Below, piece by piece: positions 1 to 9,637 of a stretch of DNA of 55,368 nt. Each line of letters begins with the position of its first letter. The stretch's first letter is position 1. The stretch is taken from the NCBI RefSeq assembly GCF_000518745.1, contig NZ_JAEE01000015.1, positions 1-55,368 on the forward strand, read 5' to 3'. The notes beneath the pieces were generated by a model. That model ran no database searches. It was not told where the DNA came from and was given only the letters and a program-made list of their open reading frames with translations. The position numbers and the translations under genes were made by a program. This DNA is from Phaseolibacter flectens ATCC 12775 (lineage in GTDB: Bacteria; Pseudomonadota; Gammaproteobacteria; Enterobacterales; Enterobacteriaceae).

Positions 1-17
1 GGGAACTGCCAGGCATC
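1..17 (+). rRNA. rrf: 5S ribosomal RNA, 3' end (partial)
   Basis: The first 16-17 bases match the conserved 3' end of enterobacterial 5S rRNA (GGGAACTGCCAGGCAT), and a strong terminator follows at once. An rRNA operon therefore runs into the window from the left on the plus strand. In E. coli the rrnA operon also lies just upstream of the srkA-dsbA-polA region, which supports the reading. Only the last bases are present. Confidence 0.85.
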
Positions 18-26
18 CAATCAGAC

Positions 27-54
27 AAAAAGGCCACCTTCGGGTGGCCTTTTT
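27..54 (+). terminator. Rho-independent terminator of the rRNA operon
   Basis: A perfect 12-bp stem (AAAAAGGCCACC / GGTGGCCTTTTT) closes on a TTCG tetraloop and ends in a T run. It starts about ten bases after the end of 5S rRNA, as expected for the end of an rrn operon. Confidence 0.92.
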
Positions 55-1012
55 GCGTTGGTGCGTCACTAACAAAGCGATTGCAGGTTTCGAACCGTGA
101 AGAAACAGCGTTTCCTGAGAGCAACGCGTGTGTTTTATCACATCCCCCAGTCCGCCTCACTTAGCGCCGTCTATCAGCCCATCATCGTCCATTAAAGATG
201 GCCACAAGGATGGCGAGCGCGGATGGGGGCGGTACGCCATCGCCCATCGGTCGTCGAGGCAAGGGCACTTTGCTGAGCAAAACCTCAACAGATTATTGGC
301 GTTAGGCATCGATGCCGAGCTTATGGCCTTCAGAGCCTCATATTATACAGCTAAGCATCACTGCGTGCTGAAGGTACTTTTGCACGTTATCACTTAACCT
401 TATACTTAGCAGAAACGCTTGGTGCGCTTAAGGTAGGATGCTGCAACCTGTTATAACAGCCTCGGTTATTGTTCTGAGTTATTTCCGGTCTGTTGTATTT
501 TGCAGATGCTGATCTCTATCGTCCATTGGTAGGCTAATATCATACCATGTCATTGATCTATATAGTCAGGAGTGAAGTTATCACCCATTTACTAATTCAA
601 TAATGGAATAAGATGATATTAATTGTCATATGGTTATTTTATTTACATTATTTTACTTTTTATATTGAATTCATTAATAATTCAATAGTCGAGAGAGAAT
701 ACTGCTATTATTCATCGTCTTTATGAAAATAAACAACTGGCTGATTATTCCTATCTATTTGTTTTAAAGGTAATTTTATTTATTGAAAAATTTATTTATT
801 TTTGATTCAGGTTAACCTCCAAAATGGCATTCCATTTGTTTTTTGAAATGGTTATTTTTAATTGCGGCTCTGGGAGAGGAAATACCTAAAGTATAATAAT
901 ATTCTGGCCAATCGATCTTGATACTTTTAATTGAAATAAGTTTAATGATGTTACTTTACAAAGGTAATGGTATTATGGTTAGCCGTAGAATTCCTGTAGA
1001 TACAGATAATCA
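55..1012. other. Gene-poor gap between rrn and srkA
   Basis: In E. coli this interval holds mobB, mobA and yihD; none is recognisable here. A possible 89-codon frame at 128-397 has no features I recognise and no ribosome binding site, and is probably chance or decayed sequence. From about 540 onwards the DNA is strongly A+T-rich. A very short frame (975-1016, 13 codons) ends in a TGA that overlaps the srkA start codon. It could couple translation, but this is speculative. Confidence 0.6.
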
Positions 1013-2002
1013 ATGAGTCGTGATAACTTTAACTTTCAGACCTTAATTCCCGACTTGATCCTTGATAGCTTATGGGATATTGGGATCCGCGTTGATTCAG
1101 GTTTAACACCGCTCAACAGCTATGAAAATCGAGTTTGGCAGTTTAGTGATGAAAACAAATGTCGCTATGTCATAAAATTTTATCGGCCTCATCGCTGGAA
1201 TAAAGCCCAACTCCAAGAAGAGCATCAGTTCACCCAAGAGCTGGCTGACAGTGACATCCCTACTGCAAGTCCGTTAGTATTAAAGGGTCATTCCTTGCAC
1301 AAGGTGTCTGGGTATTATTTCACTGTTTTTCCCTCGTTAGGGGGCAGGCAATTTGAAATTGATAATGAAGACCACCTTGAACAGGTGGCGCGTTATCTTG
1401 GGCAGATCCACCAAATCAGCAAAAAAAAAGTCTTTAACCACCGACCAACGATTGGATTGGATGAGTACTTTACCCAGTCAGTTGAAACATTGTCTCACTG
1501 CCGCTTAATTCCAGGGCTGATAAGAGAGGCGTTTTTTCAGCAGCTACAACAACTGGGACAACTTTTACAGCGAGTGTGGCATACTGATTGGCAACCAGTC
1601 AGATTGCATGGTGACTGTCACGCAGGCAATATTTTATGGCGAGATGGGCCTTTATTTGTTGATTGGGACGATTCGAGAAATGGTCCCGCCATTCAAGATT
1701 TGTGGATGTTGGTGAATGGTAATGAACAAGAGCAAAGGCTACAATGGGAGATATTGTTGGAAGCCTACAGTCAGTTCGCTGAACTCAACGATAATGAGTT
1801 GTCCCTGATCGAGCCCTTACGCACGATGAGAATGATTTACTATTTAGCTTGGGTAGTGAAACGTTGGCACGATCCAGCTTTTCCTGTTGCTTTTCCTTGG
1901 TTTAATGAGTCTCAATTTTGGCACCAACAACTGACCATTTTAAGTCAACAAGCTAAGCGGTTGGTTGATCCCCCGTCACTCTTTAGCCAGCCCTCTTTTT
2001 AA
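1013..2002 (+). CDS. srkA: Stress response kinase A
   Basis: A cytoplasmic Ser/Thr protein kinase of the APH/YihE fold that, in E. coli, counters stress-induced death. At 329 residues it matches the E. coli length (328) and aligns end to end. The near-invariant stretch DSGLTPLNSYENRV lies in the N-terminal lobe. The catalytic Brenner motif HGDCHAGN starts at residue 199, placing the catalytic Asp at 201 and Asn at 206, and the Mg-binding segment VDWDDSRNGP follows. It sits 21 bp upstream of dsbA on the same strand; this srkA-dsbA pairing is conserved in enterobacteria, where the Cpx system regulates it. I did not identify a Cpx box here. Confidence 0.96.
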   Translation: MSRDNFNFQTLIPDLILDSLWDIGIRVDSGLTPLNSYENRVWQFSDENKCRYVIKFYRPHRWNKAQLQEEHQFTQELADSDIPTASPLVLKGHSLHKVSGYYFTVFPSLGGRQFEIDNEDHLEQVARYLGQIHQISKKKVFNHRPTIGLDEYFTQSVETLSHCRLIPGLIREAFFQQLQQLGQLLQRVWHTDWQPVRLHGDCHAGNILWRDGPLFVDWDDSRNGPAIQDLWMLVNGNEQEQRLQWEILLEAYSQFAELNDNELSLIEPLRTMRMIYYLAWVVKRWHDPAFPVAFPWFNESQFWHQQLTILSQQAKRLVDPPSLFSQPSF

Positions 2003-2023
2003 TGAATTGGAGAATTTTATAAT

Positions 2024-2656
2024 ATGAAAAAAATTTGGTTTGCTCTTCTGAGCATGATTTTTATTGTCGCTACGAATGCGAATGCTGCACCTTATACTGA
2101 GGGTAAGCAGTACACGACTTTGGCACAGCCTATTCAAGATGCGCCAAAAGTCATTGAGTTTTTCTCATTCCTTTGCCCTCACTGTTATGATTTTGAACGC
2201 ACGTTTGGCATTAATAAGGCGGTGATCGACAGTTTACCTTCGGGAGTCAAACTCACGCGTTACCATGTTGATTTTCTCGGTGGTGAATATGGCGTTTTAC
2301 TGACCCATACTTGGGCTGTTGCCATGGCTCTCGGGGTAGAAGATAAAGTCTTAGATCCGATTTTTGACGGTTTACAGAAAACGCAAACAATCAAAGATAA
2401 GCAAACGCTAAAAGACGCATTCATTAAAGCAGCGGGGATTACCCCTGCTGAATATGATGCTGCTTGGAATAGTTTCGCTGTGAACGCATTAGTAAGCAAA
2501 CAGGAGAAAGCTGTCGCTGATTTCAAAATTGAAGGCGTGCCTGCGTTCTACATAAATGGTAAGTATTTCTTGCGTAATGATGGTATGGACACCAGTAATA
2601 CAGATAACTTCAAAGCAGATTTTTCTAATGTGGCTAAATTTTTGTTAAATAAATAG
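2024..2656 (+). CDS. dsbA: Thiol:disulfide interchange protein DsbA
   Basis: The periplasmic oxidase that inserts disulfide bonds into exported proteins and is re-oxidised by DsbB. A Sec signal peptide (basic MKKIW, hydrophobic core, cleavage after about residue 21 at ANA-A) precedes a thioredoxin-like fold. The active site CPHC is at residues 51-54, within EFFSFLCPHCYDFE. The cis-Pro loop (GVPAFYINGKY) is also present. The length of 210 residues matches the family. DsbA substrates can include the outer-membrane secretin of type III systems; a link to the Hrp machine in this window is inference only. The start has a GGAG 9 bases upstream. Confidence 0.97.
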   Translation: MKKIWFALLSMIFIVATNANAAPYTEGKQYTTLAQPIQDAPKVIEFFSFLCPHCYDFERTFGINKAVIDSLPSGVKLTRYHVDFLGGEYGVLLTHTWAVAMALGVEDKVLDPIFDGLQKTQTIKDKQTLKDAFIKAAGITPAEYDAAWNSFAVNALVSKQEKAVADFKIEGVPAFYINGKYFLRNDGMDTSNTDNFKADFSNVAKFLLNK

Positions 2657-2664
2657 TCATTAAT

Positions 2665-2684
2665 GCCGAGCCTTCGGGTTCGGC
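2665..2684 (+). terminator. Probable terminator after dsbA
   Basis: GCCGAGCC and GGTTCGGC form an 8-bp stem with one G-U pair around a TTC-type loop, nine bases after the dsbA stop. The T run is short and displaced (ACCGTGTTTT), so termination may be incomplete. Confidence 0.6.
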
Positions 2685-2723
2685 ACCGTGTTTTCAACTA
2701 AATCAACCTGCCTATCCTAAGTT

Positions 2724-2732
2724 ATATCCACA
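2724..2732 (+). promoter_or_regulatory. Candidate DnaA box (one mismatch)
   Basis: ATATCCACA differs from the TTATCCACA DnaA consensus only at the first base. It is in the same orientation as the perfect box about 140 bp further on, upstream of polA. Confidence 0.4.
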
Positions 2733-2862
2733 GTTGAATTTTTATAAATCTTGAATTATTCACAAATAGATTATTTTTAATTTATTGATTTTAAAAGGTT
2801 TATTTTTTATTATTTCATATGTAAGCAGAACGTTAATTAAAGTAAAAAAAATACACACAAAC

Positions 2863-2871
2863 TTATCCACA
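2863..2871 (+). promoter_or_regulatory. Perfect DnaA box upstream of polA
   Basis: TTATCCACA matches the high-affinity DnaA box exactly and lies about 125 bp before the polA start codon. DnaA has been reported to stimulate polA expression in E. coli, so a regulatory role is plausible. The surrounding 2685-2996 interval holds no gene (yihF and yihG of E. coli are missing) and is A+T-rich. Confidence 0.55.
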
Positions 2872-2996
2872 GAATTCAACATCAATTCAATGATAAAAAA
2901 TAGGCATAACATCTGATTATCCCTTTCCTCAATGAGCTATTCATATCAGAATGGTTATACTCGTAGATATTCATTGATAACAGCAGAACTGACATT

Positions 2997-5786
2997 ATGG
3001 CGCAAATTGCAGAAAACCCCTTTATCCTTATTGATGGATCATCCTATTTATACCGTGCTTATCATGCTTTTCCGCCGTTATCGAATCGTGCAGGTGAGCC
3101 AACAGGCGCGATATATGGCGTATTAAATATGCTAAAAAGTTTGCTCATGCAGTATCAACCGAGCCATGCCGTGGTTGTGTTCGATGCTAAAGGCAAAACC
3201 TTCCGTGACGAATTATTTGAGCAATATAAATCTCATCGCCCGCCAATGCCTGATGAACTACGTACACAGATAGAGCCTTTGCATCAAATGGTAAAGGCGA
3301 TGGGATTACCGTTAGTCTCTGTGTCTGGCGTGGAAGCTGATGATGTGATTGGCACACTTGCAAGACAAGCAGAAAGTCAGGGACGAGCTGTGCTAATCAG
3401 TACGGGTGATAAAGATATGGCACAGCTGGTATCGCCTCATATTACTTTAATTAATACCATGACCAACTCGATATTTGGTCCATTGGAAGTTGAAGCTAAG
3501 TACGGCGTTGGGCCGCATCTTATCATTGATTTTCTGGCTCTGATGGGGGACAGTTCAGACAATATTCCCGGTGTCCCAGGTGTAGGAGAAAAGACGGCTC
3601 AGGCGCTACTACAGGGGATCGGTGGCGTATCTGCGATTTATCAGGACTTATCCAAAGTTGCTTCGCTAAGTTTTCGTGGAGCGAAAACCATGGGCAATAA
3701 ACTGGAAGCCGCCAGAGAACAGGCTTTTCTTTCTTATCAACTCGCAACCATTAAAACCGATGTTGAGTTGGAACAGCGCTATGAGCAGCTTAAGATCTCT
3801 GAACCCGACAGTGCTCGGCTGATTGATTTATTCGAACACTATGAATTTAGACGTTGGTCTAGTGAGGTACAAGCGGGGACTTGGTTGAGTGATAAAAAAA
3901 CAGCACGGCAGTCAAGCAAACGTGAATTGGCGGAAGTCAAACCCGAAGTCGTGGCGGCCGCTGCCACCTTATCCAGCGAAGGATACGTTACAGTCCTTGA
4001 ACAGACTCAGTTAGATCAATGGCTGGCGGATATCAGGCAAACGAGACAGGTCTCTTTTGACCTAGAAACCGACTCATTGGATACGTTACGTGCTAAAATT
4101 GTGGGCATTTCTGTCGCGGTATTACCCGGCCAAGCCGCCTATATCCCATTGGGGCATGATTACCTTGGTGTGGTACAGCAGTTAGATCTTGATCAAGTTT
4201 TGGCACAATTCCGCCCACTGTTAGAAGATCCTAACATTACTAAAATCGGTCAAAATCTTAAATATGATCGGGGGGTATTGGCTAATTATGGTATTGAATT
4301 ACAAGGAATGAAATTTGATACCATGTTGGAATCTTACCTGCACAACAGCATTGCTGGTAAACATGATATGGATAGCCTTTCCCGCCGTTTTTTAAATCAT
4401 AAAACCATCAGTTTTGAAGAGATTGCAGGAAAAGGCAAGAACCAGCTGACATTCAATCAAATTCCGTTGGAACAAGCGACAGTTTATGCGGCGGAAGATG
4501 CTGATGTGACGTTACAGTTACATCAAAAGATATGGCCTCTTTTACAACGGGAAAGTGGTCCTTGCGAAGTTTTTCAACATATTGAAATGCCATTAGTCGC
4601 TGTTCTCTCGCGTATTGAGCGTAACGGCGTTTTGATTGATCCAGATAAACTGGCGGCTCATTCTCAGCAGTTAGCTATTCGTCTTGATGAATTAGAAAAG
4701 AAAGCACATGATATGGCAGGGGAAGCCTTTAATTTGTCCTCCCCCAAGCAGTTGCAAACGATTCTTTTTGAAAAGCAAGGAATTAAACCCACTAAAAAAA
4801 CCCCTGGAGGGGCGCCCTCGACCAGTGAAGAAGTATTGGCAGAATTATCCTTGAATTATCCTTTGCCAAAAGTGATCCTTGAGCACCGAGGATTATCTAA
4901 ACTTAAATCGACCTATACAGACAAGCTGCCACATATGATCAATTCGGTGACCGGCAGAGTCCATACCTCTTACCATCAAGCGATCACCGCGACCGGCCGT
5001 TTATCCTCGACAGATCCGAATTTACAAAATATCCCGGTACGCAATGAAGAAGGTCGAAAAATACGTCAAGCCTTTATTGCAGATAAAGGTAACCTGATTT
5101 TGGCTGCAGATTACTCGCAAATTGAATTGCGGATTATGGCGCATTTATCCCAAGATAACGGATTATTAGCAGCCTTTGCTGCAGGTGAGGATATACACCG
5201 TGCTACGGCGGCAGATGTGTTTGCCGTATCGCGAGATCAGGTTTCTGCCGAGCAACGGCGCAGTGCCAAAGCGATTAACTTTGGTCTTATTTATGGTATG
5301 AGTGCATTTGGTTTATCAAGACAGCTGAATATTTCTGCAGGTGAAGCTAAAAAATACATGGATCTTTATTTTGAGCGTTATCCTGGTGTATTGCAGTATA
5401 TGACGTCAACCCGTCAGGTGGCGGCTGAAAAAGGCTATGTACAGACCCTCCAAGGTAGACGACTTTACTTACCGGATATTCACTCCAGTAATGCCATACG
5501 CCGTAAAGCAGCGGAGAGAGCCGCGATTAATGCTCCAATGCAAGGCAGTGCGGCAGATATCATAAAATCTGCGATGATCGACATGGATAAATGGTTGCAA
5601 CAGCAGCAACCCAAACAAATAAAATTGATCATGCAAGTACACGATGAACTGGTATTTGAGGTCAATCAGCATTTTATCAATGAAGCTAGCCAACAGATTA
5701 GGCATATCATGGAATCAACCACGCAGTTATCTGTGCCCCTTAAGGTTGATATTGGTACAGGAGATAACTGGGAACAGGCACATTAA
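2997..5786 (+). CDS. polA: DNA polymerase I
   Basis: Repair and Okazaki-fragment-processing polymerase, 929 residues against 928 in E. coli. The N-terminal third is the 5'-3' flap exonuclease ([31 protein letters not shown]). The middle is the 3'-5' proofreading domain with intact acidic residues ([11 protein letters not shown]; later the AAEDADVT motif). The C-terminal Klenow domain has motif A (DYSQIELR), motif B ([16 protein letters not shown]) and motif C (QVHDELVFE). The start is chosen by alignment with E. coli (MxQIxxNPxILxDGSS). It follows an intergenic region with DnaA boxes. Spot 42 RNA, which lies downstream of polA in E. coli, is not visible. Confidence 0.98.
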   Translation: MAQIAENPFILIDGSSYLYRAYHAFPPLSNRAGEPTGAIYGVLNMLKSLLMQYQPSHAVVVFDAKGKTFRDELFEQYKSHRPPMPDELRTQIEPLHQMVKAMGLPLVSVSGVEADDVIGTLARQAESQGRAVLISTGDKDMAQLVSPHITLINTMTNSIFGPLEVEAKYGVGPHLIIDFLALMGDSSDNIPGVPGVGEKTAQALLQGIGGVSAIYQDLSKVASLSFRGAKTMGNKLEAAREQAFLSYQLATIKTDVELEQRYEQLKISEPDSARLIDLFEHYEFRRWSSEVQAGTWLSDKKTARQSSKRELAEVKPEVVAAAATLSSEGYVTVLEQTQLDQWLADIRQTRQVSFDLETDSLDTLRAKIVGISVAVLPGQAAYIPLGHDYLGVVQQLDLDQVLAQFRPLLEDPNITKIGQNLKYDRGVLANYGIELQGMKFDTMLESYLHNSIAGKHDMDSLSRRFLNHKTISFEEIAGKGKNQLTFNQIPLEQATVYAAEDADVTLQLHQKIWPLLQRESGPCEVFQHIEMPLVAVLSRIERNGVLIDPDKLAAHSQQLAIRLDELEKKAHDMAGEAFNLSSPKQLQTILFEKQGIKPTKKTPGGAPSTSEEVLAELSLNYPLPKVILEHRGLSKLKSTYTDKLPHMINSVTGRVHTSYHQAITATGRLSSTDPNLQNIPVRNEEGRKIRQAFIADKGNLILAADYSQIELRIMAHLSQDNGLLAAFAAGEDIHRATAADVFAVSRDQVSAEQRRSAKAINFGLIYGMSAFGLSRQLNISAGEAKKYMDLYFERYPGVLQYMTSTRQVAAEKGYVQTLQGRRLYLPDIHSSNAIRRKAAERAAINAPMQGSAADIIKSAMIDMDKWLQQQQPKQIKLIMQVHDELVFEVNQHFINEASQQIRHIMESTTQLSVPLKVDIGTGDNWEQAH

Positions 5787-5839
5787 CTTTCTAAATGAGA
5801 GCGATGCCCATCAGCCATAACGAGGAGAAGGATCGTTGA

Positions 5840-6829
5840 GTGGAGGTGAATTTGTCTATTGAGCATTATCCAAGAATTGAGTTATTGGGGGCACCGACAG
5901 CACTGAATTATTTGCCTCGGCTCTCTGATTACATGGAGCGAGAAATTTATATTAAGCGTGATGATATTACCGGTATGGTACCTGGAGGTAATAAATTACG
6001 TAAACTCGAGTATTTGGTTGCGGATGCCCTACAACAGGGGGCTGATGTCCTGCTTACTGCTGGTGCCATTCAGTCAAATCATGTCAGACAGACTGCGGCG
6101 GTGGCAGCGAAGGTAGGGCTGAAATGTATGGCGTTATTGGAAAATCCAATTAACAGCCATGACCAAAACTACTTGGCAAACGGCAATCGTTTATTGCTGG
6201 ATCTTTTTGGTGTTGAGGTAATCAATGTGGGGCAACTCACTGATCCTGATGCCCAGTTGCAGGAGCAGGCTGAATTACTGCAGGCGCAAGGTTTTCGCCC
6301 TTATGTGATCCCAGTGGGAGGATCTAATTTGCTAGGGGCATTGGGATATGTCTCTTGTGCGCAAGAAATCGCGCTTCAAAGTGAAGACCTGCAAAATTTT
6401 TCAGCGGTCATTGTCGCCTCTGGCAGTGGCGGAACGCATGCAGGTCTTGCCGTCGGTCTTGAGCATTATCTACCAGGCACAGATTTGGTTGGGATTGCCG
6501 TTTCTCGGCAGGCGGAAGCACAGAAAGGAAAAATTGAGTCTCTACGTTGTCCTTTAGCTGCTGAATTAGGCTGGGAGGCAAGCCAAGACTTACAGGTTTG
6601 GGATCGTTATTATCAACCGGGGTATGGCTTCTCTAATCAGGCGGGTAATCAAGCGATCAGATTGGTTGCTCAGCTTGAAGGGATTTTATTAGATCCCGTC
6701 TATACGGGTAAAGCGATGGCGGGATTACTGGATGGGATCACCCAACAGCGATTTACATCGCAAGGACCACTGCTGTTTATTCATACTGGCGGGGCTCCAG
6801 CTCTTTTTGCCTATCACTCATTGAGTTAA
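5840..6829 (+). CDS. dcyD: D-cysteine desulfhydrase
   Basis: PLP-dependent enzyme converting D-cysteine to pyruvate, H2S and ammonia. It aligns along its full length (329 residues) with E. coli DcyD. The PLP lysine is in the [10 protein letters not shown] segment (near residue 52), followed by [18 protein letters not shown] and the phosphate-binding loop SGSGGTHAG. The start codon is not ATG. GTG at 5840 has GAGGAGAAGG 8-9 bases upstream; TTG at 5852 has GGAGG 6 bases upstream and would also fit the family N-terminus. It is followed after about 100 bp by the cystine ABC importer genes, so the locus imports cystine/cysteine and degrades D-cysteine. In E. coli dcyD lies between tcyJ and tcyL, so the order here is different. 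Confidence 0.94.
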   Translation: MEVNLSIEHYPRIELLGAPTALNYLPRLSDYMEREIYIKRDDITGMVPGGNKLRKLEYLVADALQQGADVLLTAGAIQSNHVRQTAAVAAKVGLKCMALLENPINSHDQNYLANGNRLLLDLFGVEVINVGQLTDPDAQLQEQAELLQAQGFRPYVIPVGGSNLLGALGYVSCAQEIALQSEDLQNFSAVIVASGSGGTHAGLAVGLEHYLPGTDLVGIAVSRQAEAQKGKIESLRCPLAAELGWEASQDLQVWDRYYQPGYGFSNQAGNQAIRLVAQLEGILLDPVYTGKAMAGLLDGITQQRFTSQGPLLFIHTGGAPALFAYHSLS

Positions 6830-6926
6830 GTATTATCTGCAAAAAAGGACTATAACTGATCTTATAATCGTCTGCTTACTTAGATTAAGTGGTGTCTTAA
6901 TAGAAAACCTGATACAGGACAGCGAG

Positions 6927-7733
6927 ATGAAATTGAAATTTTCTAATCTATGGCATAAATCTATCCTTGTCGCCTTATCGCTCACCGTATTAACCGGTTT
7001 TAGCGTGAGTGCGGTTGCGGATGAAGGCTTGCTGGCTAAAATAAAACAGCGCGGTAGCTTAAAAGTTGGCTTGGAAGGCACCTACCCTCCCTTCAGTTTT
7101 CAGGATGAAAATGGTCATTTAACCGGTTTTGAAACTGAATTTGCTCGTCAACTGGCACAACATTTGGGTGTAAAAGCGGTGATTCAGCCTACCAAGTGGG
7201 ATGGTATGCTGGCAGCTCTGGACTCAAAAAGACTGGATGTGGTGATTAATCAAGTCACCGTGTCACCAGAAAGGCAGAAAAAATATGATCTTTCCACACC
7301 ATACACGGTCTCTGGGATCCAAGCGTTGACCTTAAAAGATAAGGCTGATTCAATTAAAACACCTAAAGATTTGAGTGGGAAAAAAGTGGGGGTGGGGCTA
7401 GGTACCAACTACGAACAGTGGCTACGTGCTAATGTACAAGGGGTTGATATCCGGACTTATGATGATGACCCAACTAAATATCAGGATCTCCGTGTGCATC
7501 GTCTCGATGCTATCCTTGTTGATCGATTAGCGGCACTGGATTTGGTCAAGAAAACCGGCAACATATTGGCGGTTGCGGGTAAACCCTTTTCAAGACTGGA
7601 AGCAGCGGTAGCCATTCGTAAAGGAAATGAGGACTTAGTGAATGCGATCAATCAAGCTATTACCGCAATGCAGAAAGATGGCACCATGAAAAAACTTTCT
7701 GAGACTTGGTTTGGACAGGATGTATCTAAATAA
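6927..7733 (+). CDS. tcyJ: L-cystine-binding periplasmic protein
   Basis: Solute-binding component (SBP family 3) of the cystine importer, formerly FliY. The signal peptide spans about residues 1-31 and cleavage near AVA-DEGLL gives a soluble periplasmic protein; there is no lipobox. The family signature GLEGTYPPFSFQ is followed by GFETEFARQLAQHLGV. The ligand-binding stretch YDDDPTKYQDLRVHRLDAIL is almost identical to E. coli. Length is 268 against 266 residues. The stop codon overlaps the start of the permease gene by one base, indicating translational coupling. ACAGCGAG about 7 bases before ATG is a modest ribosome site. Confidence 0.96.
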   Translation: MKLKFSNLWHKSILVALSLTVLTGFSVSAVADEGLLAKIKQRGSLKVGLEGTYPPFSFQDENGHLTGFETEFARQLAQHLGVKAVIQPTKWDGMLAALDSKRLDVVINQVTVSPERQKKYDLSTPYTVSGIQALTLKDKADSIKTPKDLSGKKVGVGLGTNYEQWLRANVQGVDIRTYDDDPTKYQDLRVHRLDAILVDRLAALDLVKKTGNILAVAGKPFSRLEAAVAIRKGNEDLVNAINQAITAMQKDGTMKKLSETWFGQDVSK

Positions 7734-8392
7734 TGCTTGATAGCTTGAAATTAGTTTTAGATTCTGCCCCTTGGTTACTTAAAGGGGCATTATTTACTTT
7801 GCAGCTTAGCCTAGGTGGTATGATCTTTGGTTTGCTGCTTGGGCTGGTGCTTGCGCTATTGCGTCTTTCATTCTTTTGGCCATTACGTTTATTGGCACGG
7901 TTCTACATCTCTATTTTTCGTGGTACCCCCCTCATTGCACAGTTATTTTTAATTTATTATGGGCTACCTCAATTTAACCTAGAACTGGAACCCTTTGCAG
8001 CGGCGATGATTGGTTTATCACTGAATACGGCAGCTTATACCGCAGAAACCTTAAGAGGTGCGATTAGCTCGATTGATAAAGGCCAATGGGAAGCAGCAGC
8101 CAGTTTGGGAATGACATCGTGGCAGCGTATGCGTAGAGTGATTTTACCGCAAGCAGCGAGAACGGCTTTACCCTCATTAGGTAACAGCTTCGTTGGGCTG
8201 ATTAAAGACACCTCGCTGGCCGCCACGATCCAAGTGCCAGAGTTATTTCGCCAAGCACAACTGATCACTTCAAGGACATTTGAAGTTTTTACCATGTATC
8301 TGGCCGCATCATTAATTTATTGGGTAATGGCGACAGTGCTTGCTACCCTGCAAAATCGGCTAGAAAAAAGAGTGAATAGGCAGCTGTCATGA
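7733..8392 (+). CDS. tcyL: Cystine ABC transporter permease
   Basis: Inner-membrane permease (HisMQ family) of the TcyJLN importer. The 219 residues contain about five hydrophobic segments, beginning with the long hydrophobic stretch at residues ~15-50. The EAA loop that docks on the ATPase is intact (EAAASLGMTSWQRMRRVILP). The fold-typical FRGTPLIAQLFLIYYGLPQF lies just upstream. The end overlaps the ATPase gene by 4 bp (ATGA). It is close in length to E. coli YecS/TcyL (222 residues). Confidence 0.95.
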   Translation: MLDSLKLVLDSAPWLLKGALFTLQLSLGGMIFGLLLGLVLALLRLSFFWPLRLLARFYISIFRGTPLIAQLFLIYYGLPQFNLELEPFAAAMIGLSLNTAAYTAETLRGAISSIDKGQWEAAASLGMTSWQRMRRVILPQAARTALPSLGNSFVGLIKDTSLAATIQVPELFRQAQLITSRTFEVFTMYLAASLIYWVMATVLATLQNRLEKRVNRQLS

Positions 8393-9141
8393 GTCATATT
8401 GAAATTCAGGGCTTAATTAAAAAATTTAATGGGCAGACAGTGCTGAAAGGCATTGATCTGCAAGTTAATTCTGGCGAAGTCATTGCAATTGTTGGCCCCA
8501 GTGGTTCTGGCAAAACCACATTATTACGCAGCATGAATTTATTGGAACAGCCTGATGCGGGCATGATTAAAGTGGGTGATATTACGATTGATGCAGATAA
8601 ACCTTTGCGGCGTCAGCAGCAGGACATCCGACGCTTAAGACAGCGAGTTGGTTTTGTCTTTCAGAATTTCAATTTATTTCCACATCGAACAGTGTTGGAA
8701 AATATTATAGAAGGGCCAGTTGTGGTGCAAGGTGAAGCGGTGACAACCGCGGAGGCCAGAGCTAAGCAATTACTGGATCGTGTTGGACTCAGCGGACGTG
8801 AGCAAAGTTATCCCAGTAAATTATCGGGGGGGCAGCAGCAGCGGGTTGCGATTGCGAGAGCCCTTGCAATGCGTCCTGAGGTGATCTTATTTGATGAGCC
8901 GACTTCTGCTCTCGATCCTGAATTAGTTGGAGAAGTGCTAAACACAATTCGTAGTTTGGCAGAAGAAAAGCGGACAATGGTTATTGTGACTCATGAAATG
9001 AGCTTTGCTAGAGATGTAGCAGACCAAGCGATTTTTATGGATCAAGGAAAAATTATTGAACAGGATTGTGCGAAAGCGCTATTCAGTCAGCCACAGCAAC
9101 AAAGAACGCGTCAATTTCTCAGTAAATTTATCCATTCCTGA
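8389..9141 (+). CDS. tcyN: Cystine ABC transporter ATP-binding protein
   Basis: The ATPase subunit energising cystine uptake, 250 residues. Walker A (GPSGSGKT) is at residues 36-43, the Q-loop is FVFQNFNLFPH, the signature is LSGGQQQRVAIARAL, Walker B is VILFDEP, and the switch His is in IVTHEMSFA. All are intact. It is the last gene of the dcyD-tcyJLN unit, and its stop codon lies inside the left arm of a hairpin that probably ends the transcript. Confidence 0.95.
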   Translation: MSHIEIQGLIKKFNGQTVLKGIDLQVNSGEVIAIVGPSGSGKTTLLRSMNLLEQPDAGMIKVGDITIDADKPLRRQQQDIRRLRQRVGFVFQNFNLFPHRTVLENIIEGPVVVQGEAVTTAEARAKQLLDRVGLSGREQSYPSKLSGGQQQRVAIARALAMRPEVILFDEPTSALDPELVGEVLNTIRSLAEEKRTMVIVTHEMSFARDVADQAIFMDQGKIIEQDCAKALFSQPQQQRTRQFLSKFIHS

Positions 9142-9172
9142 ATCTGCGTGGACTCATAAAGGCAGATTCAGG
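9137..9172 (+). terminator. Inverted repeat at the tcyN stop codon
   Basis: Perfect 11-bp arms CCTGAATCTGC / GCAGATTCAGG with a 14-base loop; the tcyN TGA is inside the left arm. No T run follows, so it may be a Rho-dependent end or a 3'-stabilising hairpin rather than a classic terminator. Confidence 0.5.
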
Positions 9173-9637
9173 AGGACGATCTGATCAGAGAGAGAGTCCG
9201 CGGCCAGGTAAGGTCTTGTAGGCGTTACCGTGACTGACTGGTGCGCTGGAGGGATCCACCTTTCAGGGATTGGATCCGTCGAGAAAAAGTAAACTTAAAT
9301 TTAGCCATTCGATGAAAGGCCAACTTCCCTTTAGTTTTTTGCTGATGGAACGGTAAGAATTACGGACAGTCAGATTTTCACTGTCTTTAAAACCCTTGCC
9401 GCTGCATTAGTGTAACTGCAACCCGGTGCAATGCGCGAGCTGCACTGGCATCCAAATAATGATGAGTGACAATACTCCCTGCAGGGAGCCGGCCAATACG
9501 CCGGCAGATCTGGTTCAGCAACATGTTTCTTTAGATAAACGTTTTATGGGACATTTAACACTACAAAAAACACCCGTCATCAAATAAGCAAAGGCCAGCA
9601 GGGAAGGATCACATGACTCTCTGCTGGTATTCGCTTC
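9173..9637. other. Gap with clustered stem-loops between tcyN and blc
   Basis: There is no plausible coding frame. Three compact inverted repeats lie close together: GTGCA/TGCAC (9426-9445), the 14-bp palindrome CTCCCTGCAGGGAG (9475-9488), and GCCGGC-CAATAC-GCCGGC (9488-9505). A further hairpin, CCAGCAG/CTGCTGG at 9594-9626, lies just past the blc stop on the minus strand and may be its terminator. The stretch could hold a structured RNA or decayed sequence. Confidence 0.45.

Noticed and set aside
128-397. 89-codon frame after the rRNA terminator
   Set aside because: No ribosome site, odd composition and no recognisable family. Treated as non-coding or decayed.
5787-5839. Spot 42 RNA gene, expected after polA
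   Set aside because: The intergenic region is only about 50 bases and shows neither the Spot 42 sequence nor its terminator.
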